Shown here piece by piece: positions 44,533 to 53,278 of a stretch of 64,000 nucleotides of DNA; the first letter of the stretch is position 1; each line of letters starts with the position of its first letter. The notes beneath the pieces were generated by a model. That model was given only the letters and a program-made list of their open reading frames with translations. It was not told the origin of the DNA and searched no databases. The position numbers and the translations under genes are program-made. Source of the stretch: Bacillota bacterium (GTDB lineage: Bacteria > Bacillota > Clostridia > Acetivibrionales > Acetivibrionaceae); contig JAEZUI010000154.1 in NCBI GenBank assembly GCA_023421115.1, forward strand, positions 41,608-105,607. Direction: 5' to 3'.

Positions 44533-46704
44533 TTAAATGAGATCATCAACATTATGTTTGTCCACCACATCGGTTCTTGTCCAGATTACTTTACTTTCAG
44601 GCTTTTCATTGGCTACAAGGTAATTGTAGAGATAAATAATAGGATCATGACCCTGTCCGAAGGGATCTTGACCAATTGCAGCATATATAATATCTTGTTT
44701 TATGTACTCAAAAAGTTCTTTATTAAAATCGAAACATACAATTCTCGTTTTTCCAACTAAATTTAGATCCTTGATAGCTTGTGCTGCTCCAGATATTCCT
44801 CCCCCTGTGGTAAAGATACCTTGAACATTCGGGTTCTTACCCAAATAACCTTTGACTGCATTGTAAACCACATCAAAATTATCAGACGCTTCTATTTCTT
44901 CAACAATTTTAATTTTTCTATGTCTTTTTAAGCGTTCCTTAATTTTTTGTGTTCTCGCTTTATGAACGGAAATATCAAGACTGCCTCTGAAAATTGCCAC
45001 GTTCCCCTTACCATCAATAGCTTTAACCATAAAATCGGCAGCTAAAGTTCCTGCCTCATTTATATCCGGCCCAAAGTAAGCCGTTTTCTTTGATTCTTTT
45101 TCTAAATCGCAATTAAAAAGCATAACTGGAATATTTCTTTGTGCTGCTTTATCAATTAAAGAAATAAGATTTTGCGTAAAACCGGGGCAAACAATTCCGT
45201 CACAACCTTTTTCAAGATATTCTCCAAAGTATTTAGCTATTTTCTCTCCGGAATTATTTTCTTTGATTCCAATGTACTCAATTTCAACATTTTTCATAGC
45301 CAATTCTTTTTCGGCATACAGTACCCCTTGTCTTACTCCGACCCAAAACTCATGATCTAAAGGGCTCAAAAATAAGATCTTAAGTTTTTTCGGGCATACT
45401 GCTTCAACCGGGACAACAGCAGTTTTAAAACGTTTAACCAACTTTTCAATTCCATAGAGCATATTCTTCAATGATGAGATATTGTTATTAATTATTTCTG
45501 CTCCTGCCAGCTCCTCTTCAGTAACTGCTGCAACTTCTTCCGTCTCAGAGAAAATCTTGTTGGAGGCACTAAAAATGTCCTGACCCTTTTCCCTTACTTC
45601 ATGAGTACTACTAGATATAACACTTGCCTCTGAATAAACTTTCTTTGTATCAGTGCTTAATATATCTGCATCATTCTTAATCGAGTAAAAAGACTCCTTA
45701 ATGGCAGTAAACAATTCCTTACTTTCATCGTAGCTTGTAATACAGCTTAAGATACTACTTTTTACATTGCTACTACTCCCCGAAACATTATTCAAAACTG
45801 TATTAATTTTTTTAATACTATTTCTTGCCTCGTCGGACAACTTATTCATCTGTTCAGCCACTACAGAAAATCCTCTTCCGCTTTCACCTGCTCTTGCGGC
45901 TTCTATAGATGCGTTAAATGCTAGCATCTTAAGCTGATCGGTTATACTTATTATTAATCCACCTAATTGATTAACTTCTTTCAACTCCATATTCAAATTA
46001 TCAATAAAGTTTGAAGTACTACTGAGGTTTTCCGTTATAACATTCATCTGTCGATTATAATTATCTAAATTTTCATCCCCCACGCTAGTAGAACGCACAA
46101 CAGAATTAACGTAGTTTTCTATACTTGCTATACTAGACTCAATTGAGTTTACTCTTTCATCAACATTATAAATACTGTCTAGAGTATCCTTTACAATTTT
46201 TAGTTGTTCATGAGCTTTTTCAGATACATTACCCATACTCACAGCAATTTGCTCATTACCTTTCAAACTGTGATCAATGCTTTTTGATACGGTGTCTATT
46301 GCATCAGATATAATTACTATGTTGGTTTTTGTTAATTCGGTAAAGCTTAATAAATTTGTCTTCATGTCATTAAAGGCTATGCAAAGTGTTTCTAGTCCTT
46401 TCGCTTTATTTAGCAAAATATCACTTATATTAAGCTGCCCCTTAGATAGCAATTGTGCATTGAAATTTATCAAATCTATTCCTTTAAAAAACTTAATTTG
46501 AAAAAATAAAAAGTAACCGGTTATTGCTATAGCCAATATACAAAAAACGCTTTGGGTTTTTCTGTATATTTCAGGATTAGTTATCCAAAATCCCGATGTC
46601 AGTAAAACTAATAGAATAACTATTAATGAAACCGCCAAAGTGAGAATTATAGTTCTAGTACGATTTTCAGTCTTTATTTTAGGTGTTTTTGTTTGTGGTG
46701 TCAT
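44533..46704 (-). CDS. Methyl-accepting chemoreceptor domain fused to a C-terminal sugar-binding-protein domain
   Basis: The 723-residue protein starts at ATG 46702-46704 after gggggaaggtgcataa. Two spans (about residues 17-38 and 50-68) are separated by a short loop. A HAMP-like/linker part follows, then an MCP signalling domain (about 130-420) with the canonical hairpin tip MLAFNASIEAARAGESGRGF, then SVVAEQMNKLSDEA. The C-terminus (about 435-720) is a type 1 periplasmic-binding-protein domain (KILFLSPLDHEFWVGVRQG, GCDGIVCPGF, PVMLFNCDL, VQGIFTTGGGISGAAQAI). By simple topology both domains are cytoplasmic, unlike usual extracellular sensors. It may sense an internal sugar. No chemotaxis genes adjoin it. 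Confidence 0.8.
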   Translation of the reverse strand: MTPQTKTPKIKTENRTRTIILTLAVSLIVILLVLLTSGFWITNPEIYRKTQSVFCILAIAITGYFLFFQIKFFKGIDLINFNAQLLSKGQLNISDILLNKAKGLETLCIAFNDMKTNLLSFTELTKTNIVIISDAIDTVSKSIDHSLKGNEQIAVSMGNVSEKAHEQLKIVKDTLDSIYNVDERVNSIESSIASIENYVNSVVRSTSVGDENLDNYNRQMNVITENLSSTSNFIDNLNMELKEVNQLGGLIISITDQLKMLAFNASIEAARAGESGRGFSVVAEQMNKLSDEARNSIKKINTVLNNVSGSSSNVKSSILSCITSYDESKELFTAIKESFYSIKNDADILSTDTKKVYSEASVISSSTHEVREKGQDIFSASNKIFSETEEVAAVTEEELAGAEIINNNISSLKNMLYGIEKLVKRFKTAVVPVEAVCPKKLKILFLSPLDHEFWVGVRQGVLYAEKELAMKNVEIEYIGIKENNSGEKIAKYFGEYLEKGCDGIVCPGFTQNLISLIDKAAQRNIPVMLFNCDLEKESKKTAYFGPDINEAGTLAADFMVKAIDGKGNVAIFRGSLDISVHKARTQKIKERLKRHRKIKIVEEIEASDNFDVVYNAVKGYLGKNPNVQGIFTTGGGISGAAQAIKDLNLVGKTRIVCFDFNKELFEYIKQDIIYAAIGQDPFGQGHDPIIYLYNYLVANEKPESKVIWTRTDVVDKHNVDDLI

Positions 46705-47094
46705 TTATGCACCTTCCCCCATTTTTTTCTTTTGTTTCTCCTTTCCCACTGCTATTCACTTTTAATAAAATTTAAAGCTTTTTAATAAGAGAACTTCTAT
46801 AAGGATACTAGATAAACCCCAAATCAATCCATTTAATACAAATGACACAATATCATCAGATTGTCAGATATTGATAACTGCAAAGTTTTTTAATCATCTC
46901 ATAATATGTATTCGGTAAAACAAACATAAAAGATTATACCTATTTAAATTGAATAATAAAAAATTTTCGATATGCATTTAATTCTATCACAAAACATTAA
47001 GATAAATTAACAGGGGGCAAAATGCCCCTATTTATTAATATTTAGAAATTTCATCCTATTATTTCTTTATCTATTTATACTAAGAATCTTTATT
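46705..47094. other. 390-base intergenic between UPF0210 gene end and fusion gene start
   Basis: AT-rich with no gene. It holds the ribosome site of the fusion gene and a hairpin terminator (47012-47029) for the UPF0210 gene. The fusion promoter must lie near 46710-46900; no confident elements were assigned. Confidence 0.4.
47012..47029 (-). terminator. Intrinsic terminator after the UPF0210 gene
   Basis: A 7-bp GC-rich stem (aggggca / tgccccc on the minus strand) with a very short loop is followed by a T-rich stretch (ttaattt). It lies 66 bases past the stop at 47095. Confidence 0.7.
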
Positions 47095-48453
47095 CTAATT
47101 TCTAAGACTGTGTAGAGGTGCAGGAATACGTCCGCCTCTATTAACAAACTCTTTGCTACTGAATTGATTTATTTTCATAACGGGACCGGAGCCTAAAAGT
47201 CCTCCGAATTCAACCATATCACCTACTTTTTTGCCCGGAGCCGGAATGATCCTAACAGCTGTTGTCTTATTGTTTACAACACCAATTGCAGCTTCATCGG
47301 CAATGATTGCTGAAATAGTTTCTGCGCTGGTATCTCCAGGAACTACAATCATATCAAGTCCTACAGAACATACACATGTCATTGCTTCCAGTTTTTCTAT
47401 AGAAAGAGCGCCATCAACAACAGCACTAATCATACCTGCATCTTCGCTGACAGGAATAAACGCTCCGCTTAAGCCTCCTACAAAGGACGATGCCATAACG
47501 CCACCCTTTTTAACAGCATCATTCAATAAAGCCAATGCAGCAGTAGTTCCATGGGTTCCGCATTTTTCAAGGCCCATCTCTTCTAATATATAGGCCACAC
47601 TATCTCCTATCGCCGGAGTTGGTGCTAAGGACAGATCAACTATTCCAAAGGATACTCCTAAACGCTTTGATGCTTCCCTTGCCACCAACTGACCTATTCT
47701 AGTTATTTTAAAAGCTGTTTTTTTGATTGTTTCGGAAACCGTTTCAAAATCCGCACCCTTAACTTTCTCAAGGGCACATTTTACAGTTCCCGGCCCACTA
47801 ACACCTACACTTATAACACTCTCCGGTTCACCTACTCCATGAAATGCACCTGCCATAAAGGGGTTATCTTCAGGTGCATTTGCAAAGACAACCAATTTTG
47901 CACATCCCAATCCACCGCTATCAGCTGTAAGCTCCGCAGACTTTTTGATTATCTTACCCATTTCCTTTACGGCGTCCATATTTATTCCTGTCTTAGTTGT
48001 TGCAAGATTTACCGAGGAACATACCTTTTTTGTTATGCTCAACGCTTCCGGTATGGATTGTATCAGTTTTGAGTCCCCATTGGTATACCCCTTGTGCACT
48101 AAAGCAGAAAATCCCCCAATGAAATTTACTCCTACTTCATCGGCAGCTTTGTCCATAATCTGGGCAAATTTAACATAATCATCCTCGCCAGAACTTTCAG
48201 CAATCAACGAAATGGGGGTAACTGAAATCCTTTTATTTATAATAGGAATACCGTACTCTTTCTCTATATCCTCTCCAACCTTTACAAGATTAGCTGCAAG
48301 ACGTGTTATTTTATCATATATTTTCCTTCTCGCAACATTTCCATCATCACTAATGCAGTCCATTAGCGAAATACCCATAGTAATGGTTCTAATATCAAGA
48401 TTTTCTTCCTGAATCATCTTTATTGTTTCAATTATTTCAAAAGGCCTTATCAC
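47095..48453 (-). CDS. UPF0210/PFL family protein (DUF711-like)
   Basis: The 452-residue protein starts at GTG 48451-48453 (aaggaggggatttt before it). It matches the UPF0210/DUF711 family, with stretches such as [40 protein letters not shown] and [21 protein letters not shown]. The structure is alpha/beta; its substrate and reaction are not established in my knowledge despite the PFL label. The gene is 12 bases downstream of an ACT-domain gene; the two are usually found together, and the ACT domain probably gives amino-acid control. Confidence 0.85.
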   Translation of the reverse strand: MIRPFEIIETIKMIQEENLDIRTITMGISLMDCISDDGNVARRKIYDKITRLAANLVKVGEDIEKEYGIPIINKRISVTPISLIAESSGEDDYVKFAQIMDKAADEVGVNFIGGFSALVHKGYTNGDSKLIQSIPEALSITKKVCSSVNLATTKTGINMDAVKEMGKIIKKSAELTADSGGLGCAKLVVFANAPEDNPFMAGAFHGVGEPESVISVGVSGPGTVKCALEKVKGADFETVSETIKKTAFKITRIGQLVAREASKRLGVSFGIVDLSLAPTPAIGDSVAYILEEMGLEKCGTHGTTAALALLNDAVKKGGVMASSFVGGLSGAFIPVSEDAGMISAVVDGALSIEKLEAMTCVCSVGLDMIVVPGDTSAETISAIIADEAAIGVVNNKTTAVRIIPAPGKKVGDMVEFGGLLGSGPVMKINQFSSKEFVNRGGRIPAPLHSLRN

Positions 48454-48465
48454 AAAATCCCCTCC

Positions 48466-48735
48466 TTATATCTGGTGCATGGAGTTAAAAATATCTTCGT
48501 GTTGAATTTTAACAGACAATCCTATTTCAACACCTTTTTTCTCCAATTGCTCGGATAATTCCGAAAAAGGAATATTAAGACCTGATATTTCAGCCAACAT
48601 GATCATTGTAAACACATCTTGCATAGTAGTCTGAGATATATCCAATATATTTACATTGCAGTTAGCAAGTATGTTACTTAAAGAAGCTATAATTCCGACT
48701 TTATCTTTTCCAATAACAGTAACGATCGCTCTCAT
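48466..48735 (-). CDS. ACT-domain regulatory protein (UPF0237 type)
   Basis: The start is ATG 48733-48735 (MRAIVTVIGKDKVGIIASLS), about 8 bases after ggggga; an upstream TTG at 48756 is less likely. The 89-residue protein is a single ACT domain (GKDKVGIIASLSNILANCNV, then NILDISQTTMQDVFTMIMLA), whose usual role is to bind an amino acid and regulate a partner enzyme. Paired with the UPF0210 gene 12 bases downstream, it is the likely regulator of that protein. Confidence 0.85.
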   Translation of the reverse strand: MRAIVTVIGKDKVGIIASLSNILANCNVNILDISQTTMQDVFTMIMLAEISGLNIPFSELSEQLEKKGVEIGLSVKIQHEDIFNSMHQI

Positions 48736-48841
48736 GAACGATTCCCCCTTTGACAAAAATTTATCATAGTAGTAATTATACTCGTCCTATATAATATTAG
48801 CAATATTATTTTTCTCTACCTGCATTAAACTATAATTACTA

Positions 48842-48947
48842 AGGGATAACGAAAAAATAACTTCTTATTCTCATAGTGTGAGAACATTATCAAATCAGGT
48901 TTATTCGTTATCCCAGAGGTTGGAACTTATATTTTAATCGTTCCTAA
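48842..48947 (+). repeat. Structured 106-base repeat, copy 1
   Basis: The 106-base unit shares about 90% of bases by eye with 51061-51164 (copy 2, same orientation). It has an outer inverted repeat (gggataacgaa / ttcgttatccc), an inner hairpin ttctca-tagtg-tgagaa, and a third stem ggaac...gttcc at the 3' end. Bases in the outer stem that differ between copies keep pairing by G-T. It lies upstream of the ACT gene and downstream of the GGDEF-EAL gene, in the opposite orientation to both. Confidence 0.7.
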
Positions 48948-48967
48948 GTTACTTTCAAAAGAGACGT

Positions 48968-49006
48968 AATAAAAATTTCGCAGCTTTTGTACTAACCACG
49001 AAATTC
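48968..49006 (-). terminator. Possible weak terminator after the GGDEF-EAL gene
   Basis: Short stem aatttcg / cgaaatt with a long loop, followed on the minus strand by tttttatta. It lies just beyond the stop at 49018. Confidence 0.35.
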
Positions 49007-49017
49007 ATAATCCTGTA

Positions 49018-50841
49018 TTAATCTTTTTTTAATATTTCTCCAATTTGATCGGACGGTAAAGGTTTGCTTAACAGATAGCCCTGAACCTTATCACACATAT
49101 GAGCCTTCAAAAATTCCAATTGATCGTTTGTCTCCACTCCTTCAGCTACTACCATAAGGTTCATTTTGTGTGCAATACCGATTACTGACTTTGCAATTCC
49201 TTCTTCATTAGGGTTCAATGCTATATCATGAATAAAACTTTTATCAATCTTCAAGGTATCTAGAGGTAATATTTTTAGATAATTCAAAGAAGAGTACCCC
49301 GTGCCGAAATCATCCAAAGAAATGCGTATCCCTTTTCCCCTTAATTTTTTTAGTACTTCAACTGTAAAATCAATATCTTGCATTGCTGTGCTTTCTGTAA
49401 TTTCAAGCTCAAGAAGAGTAGGCTCCATCCCTGTCTCATGTAAAATCCTATCAATCATCTCAACAAGATCACGTTGTTGAAATTGCTTGGCAGAAAGGTT
49501 TACAGCCATCAATAGCGGCTTAAAACCCGTACTTATCCATTTAACATTCTGCTTGCATGCAGTTTTAAGAACCCATTCACCTAGAGGGATAATTAAACTT
49601 GATTCCTCAGCTGCCGGAATAAATTCCAGTGGTTGAACAAGTCCAACACCTTCACGATTCCACCTTACCAAGGCCTCAACACTTATGATTTCTCCAGTGG
49701 TAATATCAATCTGAGGTTGATAATAAAGTACAAAATCCTCTTTTTCAATTGCATGCCTTAAAGCATTTTCTAAATTGAGCCTATCAATAATCTTCCTATT
49801 CATTGATTCCATAAATAGTTCATAATTGTTTTTTCCTTTATCCTTCGCCCTATACATGGCAATATCAGCGTTTTTCACTAAAGTACTTTCGTCCTGACCG
49901 TCAGTTGGATAAACTGCTATTCCCATACTCGCAGTAATATAGTATTCCCTTCCTTCTAAAATCCAAGGACTTCTGAAGTTTTCAAGAATACGGTCTGCAA
50001 CTCTTGTAATATCTGTTATATCCTTCAATCCTGGCTGCAAAATAATAAATTCATCTCCGCCAAACCGGGCAACCGTGTCTACTTCTCTTAATAGTCCCTT
50101 TATTTTTTCTGCTATTTGCATTAAAATCCTATCTCCAAAAGCATGACCTAAGGTATCATTGATTGTTTTAAAGTTGTCAAGATCAAGAACTATAACAGCA
50201 AGTTTAGTGCAGTTTCTTCTTGCATTGGCCAAACCAACATTCAATCTGTCTAAAAATAACATTTTGTTTGGTAACCCCGTAATGCTATCAAAATACTCCA
50301 TATTGTATATTTTCTTTTCATTTCTCTTTAGCTCAGTAATGTCTTTTATAGCACTTACAGTCCCCACTATTTCATCCATTTCATTCCATATAGGTGTAAT
50401 ATTGCCCGAAACATAGTATTCCTTACCATCTTTCGATACTATAATAGAAACACTTTCAAACTCCAACTTACTTCCCTTATTCAAAACCATATCCAAAGAA
50501 ATATTACAGCTTTTACCATCTTGATCTCTTAGCAAGTACAATATATCGTCGAAGTTCTTATTCGAAAACTGTTTTTCAGATAAAGAAAACAGTTTTTGTG
50601 CTTCATAATTAGAAAAAGTAACAATCCCCTTTTCGTCAGTTGCAATTATAGCTTCTCCTATGCTTAATATTGTAACTTCCAGCCACTCATGACGTTTCTT
50701 TAGTTCTCTATACGCTTTAAAAACTTTGTGCTTTAGATTCTTGATATGTATTAGTAATGCAATCAAAAAAATTGTAATTATAAACACTATGAATATAACA
50801 AGAATTGGTATAGAAACATTCTTTTCTATCACTAAAAGCAT
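49018..50841 (-). CDS. PAS-GGDEF-EAL cyclic-di-GMP turnover protein
   Basis: The start is ATG 50839-50841 (MLLVIEKN), after ggaggcattgat; the open frame begins 24 codons earlier without a ribosome site. 607 residues: one membrane span (about 11-35), a PAS domain (about 55-175), a GGDEF domain with intact RFGGDEF (about 260) preceded by the RxxD product-inhibition site (REVD), and an EAL domain with EALVRW (about 388), KIDKSFIHDI and LNYLKILP. Both catalytic motifs look intact, so it may make and/or degrade c-di-GMP. It stands alone, framed on both sides by a 104-106-base structured repeat. Confidence 0.85.
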   Translation of the reverse strand: MLLVIEKNVSIPILVIFIVFIITIFLIALLIHIKNLKHKVFKAYRELKKRHEWLEVTILSIGEAIIATDEKGIVTFSNYEAQKLFSLSEKQFSNKNFDDILYLLRDQDGKSCNISLDMVLNKGSKLEFESVSIIVSKDGKEYYVSGNITPIWNEMDEIVGTVSAIKDITELKRNEKKIYNMEYFDSITGLPNKMLFLDRLNVGLANARRNCTKLAVIVLDLDNFKTINDTLGHAFGDRILMQIAEKIKGLLREVDTVARFGGDEFIILQPGLKDITDITRVADRILENFRSPWILEGREYYITASMGIAVYPTDGQDESTLVKNADIAMYRAKDKGKNNYELFMESMNRKIIDRLNLENALRHAIEKEDFVLYYQPQIDITTGEIISVEALVRWNREGVGLVQPLEFIPAAEESSLIIPLGEWVLKTACKQNVKWISTGFKPLLMAVNLSAKQFQQRDLVEMIDRILHETGMEPTLLELEITESTAMQDIDFTVEVLKKLRGKGIRISLDDFGTGYSSLNYLKILPLDTLKIDKSFIHDIALNPNEEGIAKSVIGIAHKMNLMVVAEGVETNDQLEFLKAHMCDKVQGYLLSKPLPSDQIGEILKKD

Positions 50842-50999
50842 ATCAATGCCTCCAAATTTATTTTGAATTAGCAATTGAATCATCTTATTTTTTGAATAGA
50901 CCTTTGAAATCACCTTAATTATATTATCGAAAATATATAGACAAAACTTAACAACTTGATTTTACAAAAATTATTTCTTTCTTGCTCACGAACATATGT

Positions 51000-51028
51000 T
51001 TGATTTTTGTTTTTATTTATGTTAAAAT
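51000..51028 (+). promoter_or_regulatory. Sigma-A-type promoter for the radical-SAM gene
   Basis: TTGATT (51000-51005), a 17-base spacer and TAAAAT (51023-51028) fit the vegetative consensus. Transcription would start near 51035, so structured repeat copy 2 (51061-51164) would be in the 5' untranslated RNA. Confidence 0.5.
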
Positions 51029-51060
51029 TATGTCATAGAGTAATTCCAAAAAAAACAGTC

Positions 51061-51164
51061 AGGGATAACGAAAAAACAACTTCTTATTCTCATATTGTGA
51101 GAACATTATCAAATCAAGTTTTTCGTTATCTCAGAGTTGGAACTTATATTTTAATCGTTCCTAA
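51061..51164 (+). repeat. Structured 104-base repeat, copy 2
   Basis: This is the second copy of the unit at 48842-48947, in the same orientation. It has the same stem order: gggataacgaaaaa with tttttcgttatctc (one G-T pair), hairpin ttctca-tattg-tgagaa, and ggaac...gttcc. It ends 35 bases before the radical-SAM start codon and lies upstream of the GGDEF-EAL gene on the opposite strand. Confidence 0.7.
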
Positions 51165-51199
51165 ATATTAAAAAAGAAGTTTTAATGGAGGTGCAATAA

Positions 51200-52501
51200 A
51201 TGGAGCTGCAAAAAAAGCTTGAAATACTCTCGGCAGCTGCAAAATATGATGTTTCATGTTCTTCAAGCGGCAGCAATAGAAAGAACACCAAGGGCGGATT
51301 AGGCAACAGTTCTGCATGTGGAATTTGTCACAGCTGGGCAGATGACGGAAGATGTATATCTCTCCTAAAAATACTGCTTACCAACCATTGTGTGTATGAC
51401 TGTGCATACTGTGTTAACAGAATATCAAACGATGTCCCTAGAGCTACTTTTACTCCAAATGAGATAGCCGGTTTGACTATAAATTTTTATAGACGAAACT
51501 ATATTGAAGGGCTGTTTTTAAGCTCGTCTATAATTAAAGATCCGAATTACACAATGGAACAGCTGTATGAATCAGTGCGAATACTTCGTGAAGAGTATAA
51601 TTTTAACGGCTATATCCACCTCAAGGCAATTCCCGGAGCAGACCTCAGTCTAATTGAAGCTTCGGGCAAACTTGTAGACCGTATGAGTTTAAACATTGAA
51701 TTGCCTTCAAGCAAAGGATTGCAGCTTTTAGCACCTCAAAAAACCCGTGATAATATACTAAAACCTATGGGCTTTGTTAATTCAAAAATTGTTGAAACAA
51801 AAGATAACAGAAGATTCTTCAAGTCTTCTTCAAGCTTTGTTCCTGCCGGGCAAAGTACACAATTAATTGTAGGTGCCACCCCTGACCATGATCTCAAAAT
51901 CCTGCGTCTGTCCGAGGGTCTCTATAAAGGATACGGGCTTAAAAGAGTATACTATTCCGCATATGTTCCCGTTTCAAATAATCCTAATCTTCCTGCCATC
52001 AGCAGGCCGCCTCTTTTGAGAGAGCATCGTCTGTATCAGGCAGATTGGCTCTTAAGATTTTATGGCTTTAACAGCAGTGAACTGCTCGATGAAAAATATC
52101 CGGATTTTGATACTCATTTCGATCCAAAATGCAGCTGGGCTTTAAGAAATATAAACATGTTCCCTGTGGACATAAATAAGTCAGACTATGAAATGCTTCT
52201 TCGAATCCCTGGTGTAGGTGTACGTTCTGCACGAAAAATTATCACTGCAAGAAAAGTCAAACAACTGGATTTTGATGATTTAAAAAAGCTGGGTATAGTG
52301 TTAAAAAGGGCAAGATTCTTTATAACATGTAAAGGTAAGTACTTTAGTACTATAGGCTTAAATGAAATGCAAATACGGGAGGCTCTCACAGACAAAAACC
52401 GTATACCCCATGATAATTGGGAACAAATATCCATGTTCTCTAACATGGTTGAACTTCCTACCCTAGAAGATAAATTTATGAGTTTGGCAGGTGAAATATA
52501 G
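51200..52501 (+). CDS. Radical-SAM protein, putative DNA modification/repair type
   Basis: The 433-residue protein starts at ATG 51200 after ggaggtgcaataa. It carries the iron-sulfur motif C-x3-C-x2-C in LTNHCVYDCAYC (cysteines about residues 70, 74, 77), followed by TIM-barrel features (FLSSSIIKDPNYTMEQLYES), and near the C-terminus a helix-hairpin-helix DNA-binding motif LRIPGVGVRSARKIIT. This matches a family annotated as a putative DNA modification/repair radical-SAM protein. It is translated with the DUF4130 gene (one-base overlap TAG/GTG). Actual substrate is unknown to me. Confidence 0.85.
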   Translation: MELQKKLEILSAAAKYDVSCSSSGSNRKNTKGGLGNSSACGICHSWADDGRCISLLKILLTNHCVYDCAYCVNRISNDVPRATFTPNEIAGLTINFYRRNYIEGLFLSSSIIKDPNYTMEQLYESVRILREEYNFNGYIHLKAIPGADLSLIEASGKLVDRMSLNIELPSSKGLQLLAPQKTRDNILKPMGFVNSKIVETKDNRRFFKSSSSFVPAGQSTQLIVGATPDHDLKILRLSEGLYKGYGLKRVYYSAYVPVSNNPNLPAISRPPLLREHRLYQADWLLRFYGFNSSELLDEKYPDFDTHFDPKCSWALRNINMFPVDINKSDYEMLLRIPGVGVRSARKIITARKVKQLDFDDLKKLGIVLKRARFFITCKGKYFSTIGLNEMQIREALTDKNRIPHDNWEQISMFSNMVELPTLEDKFMSLAGEI

Positions 52502-53241
52502 TGGTTAATTATTTATATGACGGCTCCTTTGAAGGTCTTCTAACTGCTGTATATGAAGCTTATTACAGGCACGAAACTCCCAATCACATATATTCATACG
52601 ACTATATACAGCAAAGCCTTATAGACTCTAATGTCCATATAATGACCGATACAGAAAAAGCCTCTAGGGTGTACGAAGGCATACATAAAAAAATATCTTA
52701 TTCGTCTTTAAAAAACGTATATCATGCCTACTTATCCGAACTTGATGATATTGAGGTTAATATTCTTAATTATATAAGGCTGGGATTTAAAAAAGGAAAA
52801 GAAATCGATCTTCACCTCTCAGATGATACAGTTTTGACAATTCACACTGCAGCAAAAAAAGTTACTCGAGAAAGCCATTTAATGATTGGACTTTTGCGAT
52901 TTAAACAGCTTGAAAACAATATATATTACGCTCAATACAAACCGGACCATAATATTACAACCTTAATATCCAGTCATTTTGTCAATAGATTTTCAGACCA
53001 ATGCTGGGTAATTCACGATGTAAAAAGACACTATGCTGCAGTATTTGATAAAAACAGCTGTATTTTCACTGATATTTCCGAGGGAATTGAGCTATCCCAT
53101 TTAAATATCAGCGACAATTATGAAAAACTATGGAAAAACTACTTCACAAATATTTGTATAAAAGAAAGGGTAAATCCTAAACTACAAAAACACAACATGC
53201 CTGCTAGGTATTGGAAATTTTTAACTGAAAAACAGCTTTAG
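52501..53241 (+). CDS. DUF4130 family protein, radical-SAM partner
   Basis: The 246-residue protein starts at GTG 52501, sharing one base with the upstream stop, with aggtgaaata as ribosome site. It resembles the DUF4130 family usually encoded with the above radical-SAM gene and thought to be a DNA-repair partner (landmarks: YLYDGSFEGLLTAVYEAYYR at the N-terminus and HFVNRFSDQCWVIHDVKRHY near residue 160). The pair appears self-contained. It ends 37 bases before the converging dockerin protease gene. Confidence 0.8.
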   Translation: MVNYLYDGSFEGLLTAVYEAYYRHETPNHIYSYDYIQQSLIDSNVHIMTDTEKASRVYEGIHKKISYSSLKNVYHAYLSELDDIEVNILNYIRLGFKKGKEIDLHLSDDTVLTIHTAAKKVTRESHLMIGLLRFKQLENNIYYAQYKPDHNITTLISSHFVNRFSDQCWVIHDVKRHYAAVFDKNSCIFTDISEGIELSHLNISDNYEKLWKNYFTNICIKERVNPKLQKHNMPARYWKFLTEKQL

Positions 53242-53278
53242 GGATGCTCAATTTAGTTTTAGAGTTTTTCATCTATAA

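Noticed and set aside
48842..48947. c-di-GMP riboswitch
   Set aside because: Next to a GGDEF-EAL gene it was tempting, but the GEMM core sequence is absent and the copy is antisense to the flanking genes.
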